Below are positions 25,672 through 33,682 of a stretch of DNA of 64,000 bases, piece by piece (positions within the stretch are counted from its first letter, which is position 1; each line of letters begins with the position of its first letter). Both the position numbers and the translations under genes were made by a program. The notes beneath the pieces were generated by a model that was given only the letters and a program-made list of their open reading frames with translations, did not search any database and had not been told where the DNA came from. Source of the DNA: Bacteroidota bacterium (GTDB lineage Bacteria > Bacteroidota > Bacteroidia > Chitinophagales > Chitinophagaceae); the NCBI GenBank assembly GCA_023386045.1, contig JAEWKK010000002.1:11979-75978 (forward strand). Reading direction: 5' to 3'.

Positions 25672-26121
25672 TTAAAATGCTGCAATATTCTTTACCACAA
25701 GGGTATTGGCCATTTTATCATGAAGCGTTTGTTTCTTGTCGTCCCAAAGCATCATCAGATAACCAATCAAAAGGATGATAGCTGAAATGATCTTTCCAAA
25801 ATACCTTCCAGTTGCCTGCCCAAAACTGATGCGGTGTCCCTCTGTATTGGTCACCTTCAGGTTCATGGCCTTTTTACCAAAAGTGGCCTGATTGGTTCCG
25901 GATTCCATCATAGCAAAATAAAGCCAGTTGACAACAATGTTCAACAGCTCTCCGGTTACATCACCAATTCCATATCTTAAGATCAGATTGGGGATCATCA
26001 GAATCAGTCCATCAATAAAAGCAGCCGCAAACCTTTCCCAGAAAGTTCCATACTGTATTCTTTCCTGGTGAAAAATATCCGTCTCGGGACCTTGCTGCGT
26101 TGTGTAGTTTTGGTATTCCAT
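25672..26121 (-). CDS. RDD-family membrane protein
   Basis: This 149-aa protein has an RDD domain with about three membrane segments. The family signature is seen as FWERFAAAFIDGLILMIPNLI (Arg and Asp near the start of helix 1) and the GKKAMNLKVTNTEG loop after helix 2, followed by ISAIILLIGYLMMLWDDKKQTLHDKMANTLVV, with the final HDKMANT being typical. The function of RDD proteins is generally unknown; some act as cation/proton antiporters. It is convergent with atpC and isolated from functional partners. An AT-rich 98-bp spacer to yqgE contains no clear terminator. Confidence 0.88.
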   Translation of the reverse strand: MEYQNYTTQQGPETDIFHQERIQYGTFWERFAAAFIDGLILMIPNLILRYGIGDVTGELLNIVVNWLYFAMMESGTNQATFGKKAMNLKVTNTEGHRISFGQATGRYFGKIISAIILLIGYLMMLWDDKKQTLHDKMANTLVVKNIAAF

Positions 26122-26219
26122 AAAAAATTTTTGTCAAGAAAGTAAAATTTCCTGCAATAAAAAAGCATGTGAATAAATAATAATCCTTTTGGGAAACAAG
26201 AAAAAAGGAAAGCGTTTTT

Positions 26220-26771
26220 TTAATTCAGCTGAGGATCGATAGGAAAATTGATCATCATTTCATATTCGCCGCCGAGGTGTTTGAGAGAATCTTTCCAGAT
26301 CTCTTCTGCATTGGGATGAAAAACAAGTTTTCGAATGGCTTCCACTGTAAGCCAGGTTTTTTCATTCATTTCCGTTTCCAGTTGACCGGGACTCCACCCG
26401 GAATACCCGATAAAAAAACGGATCATGGCAGGATCAGCCTTGCCACTGTTGATCAGGGAGATCACCGCATCAAAATCACCACCCCAGTAAATACCTTTCA
26501 TCACTTCCACTCCGCCCTGAATTTCTTCAGGATAACGATGCAAAAAATGAATGGTATTCATTTGCACCGGACCTCCGTAATATACGGGAAGCTTGTGTCC
26601 ATCAATTTCAGGGATCAGTTCATCAAGTGTGTTCTCGTATTGCCGGTTGATCACAAAACCAATGGTGCCGTCTTCGCGATGCTCGGTAAGAAAGACCACC
26701 GTTCTCATGAAATTAGGATCCTTTAAAAATGGATCTGCGATCAATAGTACTCCTGTTGCCGGTTGAACCAT
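26220..26771 (-). CDS. YqgE/AlgH family protein
   Basis: This 183-aa cytosolic protein of the UPF0301/AlgH family starts at MVQPATGVLLIADPFLKDPNFMRTVV, the family's standard N-terminus; an ORF extension of 24 codons upstream is rejected. Conserved motifs present are FVINRQYENTLDEL, PVYYGGPVQMNTIHFLH, and FIGYSGWSPGQLETE near the middle, ending in a strand-rich C-terminus. The family's biochemical role is unknown; AlgH was linked to alginate regulation in Pseudomonas. It lies divergent to the histidine kinase gene with 113 bp between the chosen starts. Confidence 0.9.
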   Translation of the reverse strand: MVQPATGVLLIADPFLKDPNFMRTVVFLTEHREDGTIGFVINRQYENTLDELIPEIDGHKLPVYYGGPVQMNTIHFLHRYPEEIQGGVEVMKGIYWGGDFDAVISLINSGKADPAMIRFFIGYSGWSPGQLETEMNEKTWLTVEAIRKLVFHPNAEEIWKDSLKHLGGEYEMMINFPIDPQLN

Positions 26772-26843
26772 ATCAGATAGATCAATTGTGTTAAAAATAA
26801 GGCATAACAATCTTATGCCACCGTTTTTTGGTGACTGGCTCAA

Positions 26844-26851
26844 TATTTTTG
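26844..26851 (+). promoter_or_regulatory. Possible -7 promoter element of the histidine kinase gene
   Basis: TATTTTTG matches TAnnTTTG and lies 33 bp before the proposed GTG start. No convincing -33 element is seen at the expected distance. Confidence 0.35.
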
Positions 26852-26884
26852 CTTACCCGAATTTTTTTACCATATTGCTGCACA

Positions 26885-28222
26885 GTGAAAAAAATCTTCC
26901 CGGTTATTATAGGTTTGATCAGCTTGTCCCTTATCGGCATCATTTATATTCAGGTGTCCTGGCTCAACAATATGGTGCTGTTAAGAGAAGACCAGTTAAG
27001 AGATAAGATCCAGAAAGTAACCGAGAATGTAAGTCGCGATCTTTCTCAATACAAAGGCATTCCTCCGGCTAACAATAAAAAATTTGGTGGCTTTGATGAA
27101 GAATTGCTGACTACAGATATCTTCCGGCCTTACCTGGTGGGAAGCAGACTGACTTCACAGGAGATCTACGAGAAAATCAAGAAGGCATTTATTGAAAACA
27201 AACTGGTGCAGGTTCCATTTGAATTTGCCCTGGCTGTTTCTTACTCGGGTGAGTTTGGATATATGGAAAGGCAGTCGCCAAAATTTGTTGAATGGTACGA
27301 TGATTCATTAACGCATAACAGTTATCATAATTTCATTCTTCCTCCCAGCGGGTCTGCTTCTGAAAACCTGGCTTCTGATGAAGTACTGATCGTGGTAGTG
27401 CCGCAGATCAGCAATATGGTTTATAAAGACCTTCGCCCTCAGTTCATAGGTGCTATTTTGTTTACCCTGGTTATCATCACTGCTTTTGCACTTACGGTTC
27501 GCACCATGCTGCGACAGAAAAAATTAAGTGAGATCAAGAATGATTTCATCAACAATATGACCCATGAATTCAAAACACCCATCGCAACCATTTCATTGGC
27601 GGTGGACGCTTTGAAAAACGAAAAAGTGCAGAAGGATGTGGAGAAGCTGACCTATTTCAGCAGCATCATCAAGGAAGAAAACCAGCGCATGAACCGCCAG
27701 GTGGAAACAATTTTAAAATCAGCACTTCTTGACCGCCAGGAGATTCAACTGAATTTAAAACCACTTCATGTTCACCAGATCATCCAGGACGTAGCAGATA
27801 ATTTTATCCTGAGACTGCAGGAGAAGCAGGGCATGCTGGAAACCAATCTGTCTGCCACCAACGACCTGATAGAAGGAGATGAAGTGCATATCTCCAACCT
27901 TGTAAATAATTTGATGGATAATGCGGTAAAATATTCAAAGGAAAATGTGCCTCCAGTGATCCGCATCCATACTTCTTCTGATGGTAAGAAATTTATCCTT
28001 CGCATGGAAGACAATGGTATTGGCATGACTAGAGAAACCGTAAAACGCATCTTCGAAAAATTCTATCGTGCGCATACAGGCAACATACACAATGTAAAAG
28101 GTTTTGGTCTTGGTCTTAGCTATGTAAAGTCAGTGGTAGAAGCACACGAAGGAACCATCAGGGCAGAGAGTACACTGGGAAAAGGAAGTTGTTTTACTAT
28201 TGAATTTGACCTGGTTAAATAA
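26885..28222 (+). CDS. Membrane sensor histidine kinase
   Basis: This two-component sensor autophosphorylates on His. I choose the GTG start at 26885 (VKKIFPVIIGLISLSLIGIIYIQVSWL), because this makes a clean N-terminal membrane anchor; the frame extends upstream to an ATG at 26828. A periplasmic domain of about 170 residues is bounded by a second membrane segment (FIGAILFTLVIITAFALTV). The HisKA box is NDFINNMTHEFKTPIATISLA. The ATPase domain shows N-box NLVNNLMDNAVKYS, G1 MEDNGIGM and G2 GFGLGLSYV. No HAMP, PAS or receiver domain is present, and no response regulator lies nearby, so its partner is encoded elsewhere. It converges on queA with 9 bp between stop codons. Confidence 0.92.
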   Translation: MKKIFPVIIGLISLSLIGIIYIQVSWLNNMVLLREDQLRDKIQKVTENVSRDLSQYKGIPPANNKKFGGFDEELLTTDIFRPYLVGSRLTSQEIYEKIKKAFIENKLVQVPFEFALAVSYSGEFGYMERQSPKFVEWYDDSLTHNSYHNFILPPSGSASENLASDEVLIVVVPQISNMVYKDLRPQFIGAILFTLVIITAFALTVRTMLRQKKLSEIKNDFINNMTHEFKTPIATISLAVDALKNEKVQKDVEKLTYFSSIIKEENQRMNRQVETILKSALLDRQEIQLNLKPLHVHQIIQDVADNFILRLQEKQGMLETNLSATNDLIEGDEVHISNLVNNLMDNAVKYSKENVPPVIRIHTSSDGKKFILRMEDNGIGMTRETVKRIFEKFYRAHTGNIHNVKGFGLGLSYVKSVVEAHEGTIRAESTLGKGSCFTIEFDLVK

Positions 28223-28231
28223 TTGTCTTTC

Positions 28232-29461
28232 TTATCTGTTTTTATTTCTCCAAAGCAAACTGCTGTCACCATAACTTAGGAAGCGGTATTGGTGTGCGAG
28301 TGCATGCTGATAAACTTTTTTCCAGTCTTCACCAATAAATGCAGAAACCAACAGAAGCAGGGTTGACTGAGGCTGGTGAAAATTGGTGATGAGTGCAACA
28401 GGAATTTTAAAATCATAGCCTGGTACAATCACCATGCTAGTAGTACAATGCAGTTCATTGATTTCTTTTTGTTCCATCCAGCTGATCATCGCCTGCAAAC
28501 TTTCCTGGTAAGAAATTGAAGGATTTTCTTCCTGCAAATCATATGCTTCCCATTGAGAAAGATTCCAGTCTGGTTCAACAGAACTCTTCATCAGTTTTAT
28601 TCCCAGCCAGTACAGACTTTCCAGTGTTCTTAATGATGTGGTACCCACTGCTACAACTTGTGGCGCACTAAGCAACTGCTTTAAAAATTCTTTGGTAACA
28701 GAAAAAGGTTCTTCATGCATAACATGACCTCCGATGGTAGCAGATTTTACAGGCTTAAAAGTTCCTGCTCCTACATGAAGTGTAATAAAAGCCGCTTCAA
28801 CATTTTTCTTTTGCAAGGCTTTAAAAACTTCTGTTGTAAAATGAAGTGCAGCAGTGGGTGCTGCCACAGATCCTTCTGTTTTTGAAAAAACGGTTTGGTA
28901 GCGTTCCTTGTCCTGTTCTACTACTTCTCTTTTGATGTATGGAGGTAAAGGAATATTGCCTGCAGCATGTAAGATGGAAGAGAAGGGAAGGGTAGAGGGG
29001 TTCCAGGAAAACTCTATAATAAAGCCGTCTTCTTTTTTTTCAATGTAAGCAGCGGTGAGAAGTACTGTATGATCATGAACCTGGATTTCTTTTTGCAGGA
29101 GTTGTCCGTTTTTCCATTTGGATGCGCCACCAATCAAACAAAGCCATCTTGTTTTTTCTTTTTGCTGCAACGATTGCTCCATACTCTGGCCATAAGGCTG
29201 AAGACAGAAGATCTCGATTTGTCCTCCACTGGGTTTCTGAAAATAAATACGTGCTTCAATCACCCTGGTGTTATTCAAAACCAGCAATGCATCTGATAAG
29301 TGATCAGGAAGATGAAGAAAAAGATCATCACTGATCTGACCATTGCTGTACACAAGAAGTTTGGAGGCATCCCTTTTTTCCAGGGGAAAGTTGGCGATCC
29401 TTTCAGCAGGTAGCGTGTAATCGTAATCGAGGATCGATATGTTTTTCAGGTCGTTTTTCAT
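28232..29461 (-). CDS. queA: S-adenosylmethionine:tRNA ribosyltransferase-isomerase QueA
   Basis: This enzyme converts 7-aminomethyl-deazaguanosine at tRNA position 34 to epoxyqueuosine using the ribosyl part of SAM. The 409-aa protein carries the family signatures YTLPAERIANFPLEKRDASKLL, LPPYIKR (here PLPPYIKREVVEQDKERYQTVF), GSVAAPTAALHFT, ITLHVGAGTFKPVK and LITNFHQPQSTLLLLVSAF. It is longer than the usual 340-350 residues owing to insertions in the middle (around LQPYGQSMEQSLQQKEKTRW). tgt, the preceding enzyme of the pathway, lies at 60274. It is divergent from mraZ across 255 bp that hold DnaA-box-like sites. Confidence 0.94.
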   Translation of the reverse strand: MKNDLKNISILDYDYTLPAERIANFPLEKRDASKLLVYSNGQISDDLFLHLPDHLSDALLVLNNTRVIEARIYFQKPSGGQIEIFCLQPYGQSMEQSLQQKEKTRWLCLIGGASKWKNGQLLQKEIQVHDHTVLLTAAYIEKKEDGFIIEFSWNPSTLPFSSILHAAGNIPLPPYIKREVVEQDKERYQTVFSKTEGSVAAPTAALHFTTEVFKALQKKNVEAAFITLHVGAGTFKPVKSATIGGHVMHEEPFSVTKEFLKQLLSAPQVVAVGTTSLRTLESLYWLGIKLMKSSVEPDWNLSQWEAYDLQEENPSISYQESLQAMISWMEQKEINELHCTTSMVIVPGYDFKIPVALITNFHQPQSTLLLLVSAFIGEDWKKVYQHALAHQYRFLSYGDSSLLWRNKNR

Positions 29462-29520
29462 GCGGCTGACTGCAGCATTTAAGTTTTAATTGAATCAGGT
29501 TCTTCACAAAAAACCTGTGG

Positions 29521-29629
29521 TTTTCCACGGTTATCCACAGCAATCCACAGAGGTGCATCGTTTAAAAAATTTTCACCGGGCAAAAACCTTATCCAGTAAG
29601 GGTTTTAAAGGCTTTCGACATGTGGAAAA
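29521..29629. other. Cluster of DnaA-box-like 9-mers in front of mraZ
   Basis: TTATCCACA (29531-29539, exact consensus) and CAATCCACA (29541-29549) lie 1 bp apart. They are flanked by TTTTCCACG (29521-29529), TTATCCAGT (29589-29597), and on the opposite strand TTTTCCACA (29621-29629). The AT-rich block around 29560-29575 lies between them. This is the densest such cluster in the window and sits between divergent queA and the dcw operon. Confidence 0.5.
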
Positions 29630-29655
29630 ATTAAACAATCGAAAATTGCCGAAAC

Positions 29656-29690
29656 AAAGTGGGAAAAAGTGTTATTTTGTGTCAAAGTAA
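29656..29690 (+). promoter_or_regulatory. Candidate MraZ operator overlapping the mraZ promoter
   Basis: AAAGTGG (29656-29662) and AAAGTGT (29666-29672) are direct repeats at 10-bp period with a 3-bp spacer, and AAAGTAA at 29684-29690 is a weaker third copy. MraZ is known to bind direct repeats of this kind upstream of its own operon: TGGGN boxes in E. coli and AAAGTG[T/G] separated by 3 bp in Mollicutes. TTATTTTG (29672-29679) overlaps the second repeat and resembles a -7 promoter element, 38 bp before the mraZ ATG. Confidence 0.5.
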
Positions 29691-29716
29691 ACCGCCACCA
29701 TTCCAATCCATTGAAA

Positions 29717-30187
29717 ATGACAGGATTTCTAGGCGAATTTGAATCAACTCTGGACGCAAAAGGTCGCTTTCTCCTACCGGCAGGCTTAAAAAAGCAAATG
29801 CCTGAAGGCGAAAATACGCGTTTTGTTATCAACAGAGGATTTGAGAAATGCCTGACCCTGTATCCCCGCCAAAGCTGGGAACCCCTTTATGCCAGGATTA
29901 GCACTTTGAACGATTTTGACCCAAAGGTGAGAGAATTCAGAAGGTATTTTCTGAACGGCGCCACAGAAGTGGAGCTCGATTCGGCAGGCAGGCTTTTGCT
30001 CCCTCCGAACCTGAAAGAGTATGCGGGTCTGGAAAAGGATATCGTGCTGGCTTCGGCCATAGACAAGATCGAGATCTGGTCTACCGGTAATTACAAGAAG
30101 TTCTTTGAATCATATTCACCCGATGACTTCAGTAGTCTTGCGCAGCAGGTGATGGTAAAAGGGGACGGAAGCAATAAGATGGAATGA
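29717..30187 (+). CDS. mraZ: Transcriptional regulator MraZ
   Basis: This AbrB-like double-domain DNA-binding protein represses the dcw operon in other bacteria. The ATG at 29717 gives MTGFLGEFESTLDAKGRFLLPAGL (156 aa), the standard start; upstream in-frame codons are not conserved. The two MraZ repeats are visible, each with a D(A/S)KGR or D(S)AGR turn: STLDAKGRFLLP near residue 10 and VELDSAGRLLLP near residue 87. It is the first gene of the dcw cluster and overlaps rsmH by 4 bp (ATGA), so the two are translationally coupled. A candidate operator lies 27-61 bp upstream. Confidence 0.95.
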   Translation: MTGFLGEFESTLDAKGRFLLPAGLKKQMPEGENTRFVINRGFEKCLTLYPRQSWEPLYARISTLNDFDPKVREFRRYFLNGATEVELDSAGRLLLPPNLKEYAGLEKDIVLASAIDKIEIWSTGNYKKFFESYSPDDFSSLAQQVMVKGDGSNKME

Positions 30188-31146
30188 AAAAGGATACTTA
30201 CAACAAGGGGCAAAATTCCTTAGTTCCTGGTAAAGGCGAGGATCCCAAATCTTACCATGTTCCCGTTTTACTACATGAGGTAATTGAATACCTCAATATT
30301 CATCCTGCCGGAACTTATGTCGACTGCACTTTTGGAGGTGGCGGACATAGCAAAGCCATACTAGAAAAGCTCGGACCCGACGGTAAGCTGGTTGCCTTTG
30401 ACCAGGATGCCGATGCCAGAAACAATCTTCCTGATGATCCAAGAGTGGTTTTTATAGCGCAGAATTTCAGGCACCTTCAAAGATTTCTTCGATTGAATGG
30501 AATTGATGAAGTGGATGGAATTCTTGCGGACCTCGGAGTGAGCAGTCACCAGTTCGACAGGGCTGAAAGAGGTTTTTCTACGCGATTTGAAGCATCACTT
30601 GATATGCGCATGGATCAGCGCCAGGTAAAAACTGCCGCCGATGTTTTGAATGATTATTCTGAGCACCAGCTGCATAAGTTGTTTGAGCAATATGGTGAAG
30701 TCACCAATTCGAAAACACTGGCAAGGACGATCGTGGAAGCAAGAAAAACAGCTTCTTTTAAAACCATCGAAGGTTTGAAGAATGCGATCAGTTCCGTGGT
30801 AAAAGGCAATCCGAACAAATACCTCGCACAGGTATTCCAGGCATTGCGGATCGAGGTGAATGATGAATTAGTGGCATTAAAAGATTTGCTGGAACAGGTC
30901 CCAAAAGTTTTGAAGCAGGATGGAAGAGTGGCAATCATCACTTTTCATTCCATTGAAGACAGGCTGGTAAAGATCTTTTTCCGTGACAACAGTTTTGATG
31001 CGCCAGAAGAAAATCCTTTTGCAACCACACAGAAGCCAACACTTCTGAAACCGGTTAATAAAAAACCAGTTGTTGCATCTGCTGAAGAACTAAAAAGAAA
31101 TACAAGGTCACGAAGCGCGAAGCTTCGAGTGGCTCAAAAAATATAA
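30184..31146 (+). CDS. rsmH: 16S rRNA (cytosine-1402-N4)-methyltransferase RsmH
   Basis: This SAM-dependent enzyme methylates C1402 in the ribosomal P site. At 320 aa, the N-terminal extension of about 20 residues (MKKDTYNKGQNSLVPGKGED) precedes YHVPVLLHEVIEYLNI. The SAM-binding motif is YVDCTFGGGGHSKAIL, then ILADLGVSSHQFD and the helical insertion with RGFSTRFEASLDMRMD. The C-terminal part shows AIITFHSIEDRLVKIFF. Its start overlaps the mraZ stop by 4 bp. ftsL follows after 15 bp. Confidence 0.96.
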   Translation: MKKDTYNKGQNSLVPGKGEDPKSYHVPVLLHEVIEYLNIHPAGTYVDCTFGGGGHSKAILEKLGPDGKLVAFDQDADARNNLPDDPRVVFIAQNFRHLQRFLRLNGIDEVDGILADLGVSSHQFDRAERGFSTRFEASLDMRMDQRQVKTAADVLNDYSEHQLHKLFEQYGEVTNSKTLARTIVEARKTASFKTIEGLKNAISSVVKGNPNKYLAQVFQALRIEVNDELVALKDLLEQVPKVLKQDGRVAIITFHSIEDRLVKIFFRDNSFDAPEENPFATTQKPTLLKPVNKKPVVASAEELKRNTRSRSAKLRVAQKI

Positions 31147-31161
31147 GCACTAAAAAAATCA

Positions 31162-31491
31162 ATGTTGGAATCCAATAACAAAAAAGAAAAGACGCTGAAC
31201 CTGCACTGGAAAAGATTGCTCAATTATAAAGCAATTGTCAGGCAGATACCTTTCTTTTTGTTCCTGGCCCTGTTAGCGGTGATCTATATCTATAACGGGC
31301 ATATGGCGGATAAGACCATCAGGGAAATTTCCAAAACATCAACTGAATTAAAGGAATTACAATACGAGTTTAAATCAGTGAAGGGTGATGTGCTTCATCG
31401 CAGTAAGCAAAGTGAATTGATGGAAGCAGTAGAACCATTGGGGTTAAAAGAATTGACAGATGCCCCGGTTGTGTTGATCGATAGTTTGTAA
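31162..31491 (+). CDS. ftsL: FtsL-like cell division protein
   Basis: This 109-aa bitopic protein sits at the position of ftsL in the dcw cluster. It has a basic cytosolic N-terminus (LESNNKKEKTLNLHWKRLL), one membrane segment (IPFFLFLALLAVIYIYNG, about residues 33-50), and a periplasmic heptad-like segment (IREISKTSTELKELQYEFKSVKGDVLHRSKQSELMEAV) able to form a coiled coil with FtsB-like partners. FtsL links FtsQ to FtsI/FtsW and activates septal synthesis. Sequence conservation in this family is low, so the call depends on position and topology. A 22-bp perfect palindrome begins 3 bp after its stop. Confidence 0.8.
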   Translation: MLESNNKKEKTLNLHWKRLLNYKAIVRQIPFFLFLALLAVIYIYNGHMADKTIREISKTSTELKELQYEFKSVKGDVLHRSKQSELMEAVEPLGLKELTDAPVVLIDSL

Positions 31492-31493
31492 TA

Positions 31494-31549
31494 GAGACGC
31501 ATTATAATGCGTCTCCACTGTGTTATAAAAAAATATCCGCCCTGCGGAT
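31494..31549. repeat. Two palindromes in the ftsL-ftsI spacer
   Basis: A perfect 22-bp palindrome at 31494-31515 has arms GAGACGC and GCGTCTC around ATTATAAT. A second hairpin, ATCCGC-CCT-GCGGAT, occupies 31535-31549. Neither is followed by a T tract adequate for termination, and ftsI is read downstream. The first resembles the repetitive extragenic palindromes of many bacterial genomes. Confidence 0.7.
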
Positions 31550-31573
31550 CATATAAACAAAACCAATTGTCGT

Positions 31574-33682
31574 TTGGAGATAAAGCGCGACATATTATGG
31601 AGGGTCTACCTTAGTTTCATCGGTGTAATGCTGTTGAGCTTTGTGGTGTTAGGGCGTGCTTTTTATATCCAGCACTTCCAGGGCGACTATTGGAGGAGTA
31701 TGTCGGACAGCCTGCATCAGAAGTTTGTACCGCTTGATGCCGAAAGAGGAACGATCTACAGTGAAGATGGACAGATGCTCAGCACATCTGTTCCTTATTT
31801 TGATATTTACATGGACCTGGGCGCTGATGGACTGCGTGAGAAAAAAGGAAAACGCTTCAAAGAAAACATTGACTCCTTCTCCATTGCCCTCTCTAAATTT
31901 TTCAGGGATAAATCTTCGGCTCAATATAAAAAAGAACTCAAGCAGGCTTACAACGAAGGCAATCGCTATTTCCAGATCCGTAAGGGTTTGACATTCGAGG
32001 AATACAAGGCCTTCCGTGCGTTTCCGCTGGTAAAACTGGGAAGAAATAAAAGTGGTGTGATTGCCGAAGTAAAGAGCAGGAGGCTGAATCCATTTGGCAT
32101 GCTTGCCAAAAGAACGATAGGCCTTGCAAGAGACAATGCACAGAATGTTGGATTGGAAAGAACCTATGACAGTCTGTTGAAAGGAACCTCGGGCAAACGA
32201 CTGGTTCGCTTTATTGCGGGTGGTGCTGCTGTTCCGGTTGATGGCTATGAGATCGAGCCGGAAATGGGCAAGGACATCATCACTACCATTGATATACAAA
32301 TGCAGGACATCGTTGAATCTGCATTGATGAAGATGATGTTGCAAAGCGAAGCACAGTATGGCACCTGCCTGGTGATGGAAACAAAAACAGGAAAGATCAA
32401 GGCCATAGCCAATCTTGGAAGAGACCAGAAGGGAAATTATGGTGAGAACCTGAATTACGCACTGCAAACCACTGAGCCTGGATCTACTATAAAGCTGGCT
32501 ACATTGCTAGCGGTTCTGGATCATGGCACCAGTAACATCAATGAAATGGTGGAAATAGGTTCAACCGGAAATGCTTATGTAGGTGTAAGAAATGTAAATG
32601 ATGCTGAAAGAGCGCCAAAGCCGGTAATGAGCTTAAGAGAATGCTTTGCGCATAGTTCAAATGTTGGCATGAGCAAGGTAGCTTACAGAGCTTTTGCAAA
32701 TGAACCTGACCTCTATAAAAATTACCTGAAAAAATTTCATCTCGATCGTAGATCCGGTATTGATCTGATTGGAGAAGAAGCTCCTGTTTTGCCAAAACTT
32801 AAGCGTAACAAGGAAGGTCTGCATGCCATGATAACTGCCAGCTTTGGATACGCCATTGAAGTTAGTCCGCTCCACACACTGATGTTATACAATGCTGTTG
32901 CTAACGAAGGAAAAATGATGAAGCCTTACCTCGTGAACAGTATCAAGAGCAATGGCGTAACGGTAAAATCATTTGAACCCACTGTTCTTGATGAACAGAT
33001 CTGCAAGCCTGAAGTTATTAAAGCGGCAAGACTTTGCATGGAGTCTGTTGTTACCGAAGGAACGGCCAAAGATGTATTTAAAGATTTCGCTTTCAGTGTA
33101 GCTGGGAAGACAGGGACAGCACACGTTGCAGGCGGTGATGTGAAATATTATGATGGAATTTACCAGGCTTCTTTTGCCGGCTATTTTCCTGCCGACCAGC
33201 CTGAATATACCTGTATCGTAGTGGTCAAAACAAAGCCACATGCTGCCATTCACTATGGAGGCCAACTGGCAGCTCCAGTATTCAGAGAAATCGCTACCAA
33301 ACTCTATGCGCAGTATGTGAAAGGCAAAAAATCCATGCCTTATCAACTGGTGACAGACAGCTCTGATTATAATTATGCAGGATATACAACTGATGTGAGA
33401 GATATTTTCAGCAGGCTTGATCTGAAGCCCGTTGATTCTGCAGGCAATGATAACTGGAGTACGATTTATCAGGCTCGCTATAAGCCCGTGGTCAAAGGTC
33501 AGGAAACTGCGAAATCACAAATGCCGGATGTAAAGGGTCTGACGCTCAAGGATGCACTCTACCTCCTGGAAAACAGGAATCTCAAAGTCATCGTGAGAGG
33601 CAAAGGAAAAGTAGTGGCGCAGGATATTTTGCCTGGAACAACAATAAACAATCATCAAACCGTAACGCTTTTACTCAATTGA
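31574..33682 (+). CDS. ftsI: Septal peptidoglycan transpeptidase FtsI (PBP3) with C-terminal PASTA domain
   Basis: This D,D-transpeptidase crosslinks septal peptidoglycan together with FtsW. The 702-aa protein has an N-terminal membrane anchor (VYLSFIGVMLLSFVVLG) and a PBP dimerisation domain (PLDAERGTIYSEDGQMLS). The transpeptidase domain shows active-site Ser in STIK (304-307), SSN (361-363) and KTGT (512-515). A single PASTA domain closes the protein (MPDVKGLTLKDALYLLENRN, about 650-702). The frame begins with TTG at 31574, and no ATG precedes the membrane anchor, so a TTG start is probable. Its stop overlaps the TTG start of murE. Confidence 0.95.
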   Translation: MEIKRDILWRVYLSFIGVMLLSFVVLGRAFYIQHFQGDYWRSMSDSLHQKFVPLDAERGTIYSEDGQMLSTSVPYFDIYMDLGADGLREKKGKRFKENIDSFSIALSKFFRDKSSAQYKKELKQAYNEGNRYFQIRKGLTFEEYKAFRAFPLVKLGRNKSGVIAEVKSRRLNPFGMLAKRTIGLARDNAQNVGLERTYDSLLKGTSGKRLVRFIAGGAAVPVDGYEIEPEMGKDIITTIDIQMQDIVESALMKMMLQSEAQYGTCLVMETKTGKIKAIANLGRDQKGNYGENLNYALQTTEPGSTIKLATLLAVLDHGTSNINEMVEIGSTGNAYVGVRNVNDAERAPKPVMSLRECFAHSSNVGMSKVAYRAFANEPDLYKNYLKKFHLDRRSGIDLIGEEAPVLPKLKRNKEGLHAMITASFGYAIEVSPLHTLMLYNAVANEGKMMKPYLVNSIKSNGVTVKSFEPTVLDEQICKPEVIKAARLCMESVVTEGTAKDVFKDFAFSVAGKTGTAHVAGGDVKYYDGIYQASFAGYFPADQPEYTCIVVVKTKPHAAIHYGGQLAAPVFREIATKLYAQYVKGKKSMPYQLVTDSSDYNYAGYTTDVRDIFSRLDLKPVDSAGNDNWSTIYQARYKPVVKGQETAKSQMPDVKGLTLKDALYLLENRNLKVIVRGKGKVVAQDILPGTTINNHQTVTLLLN

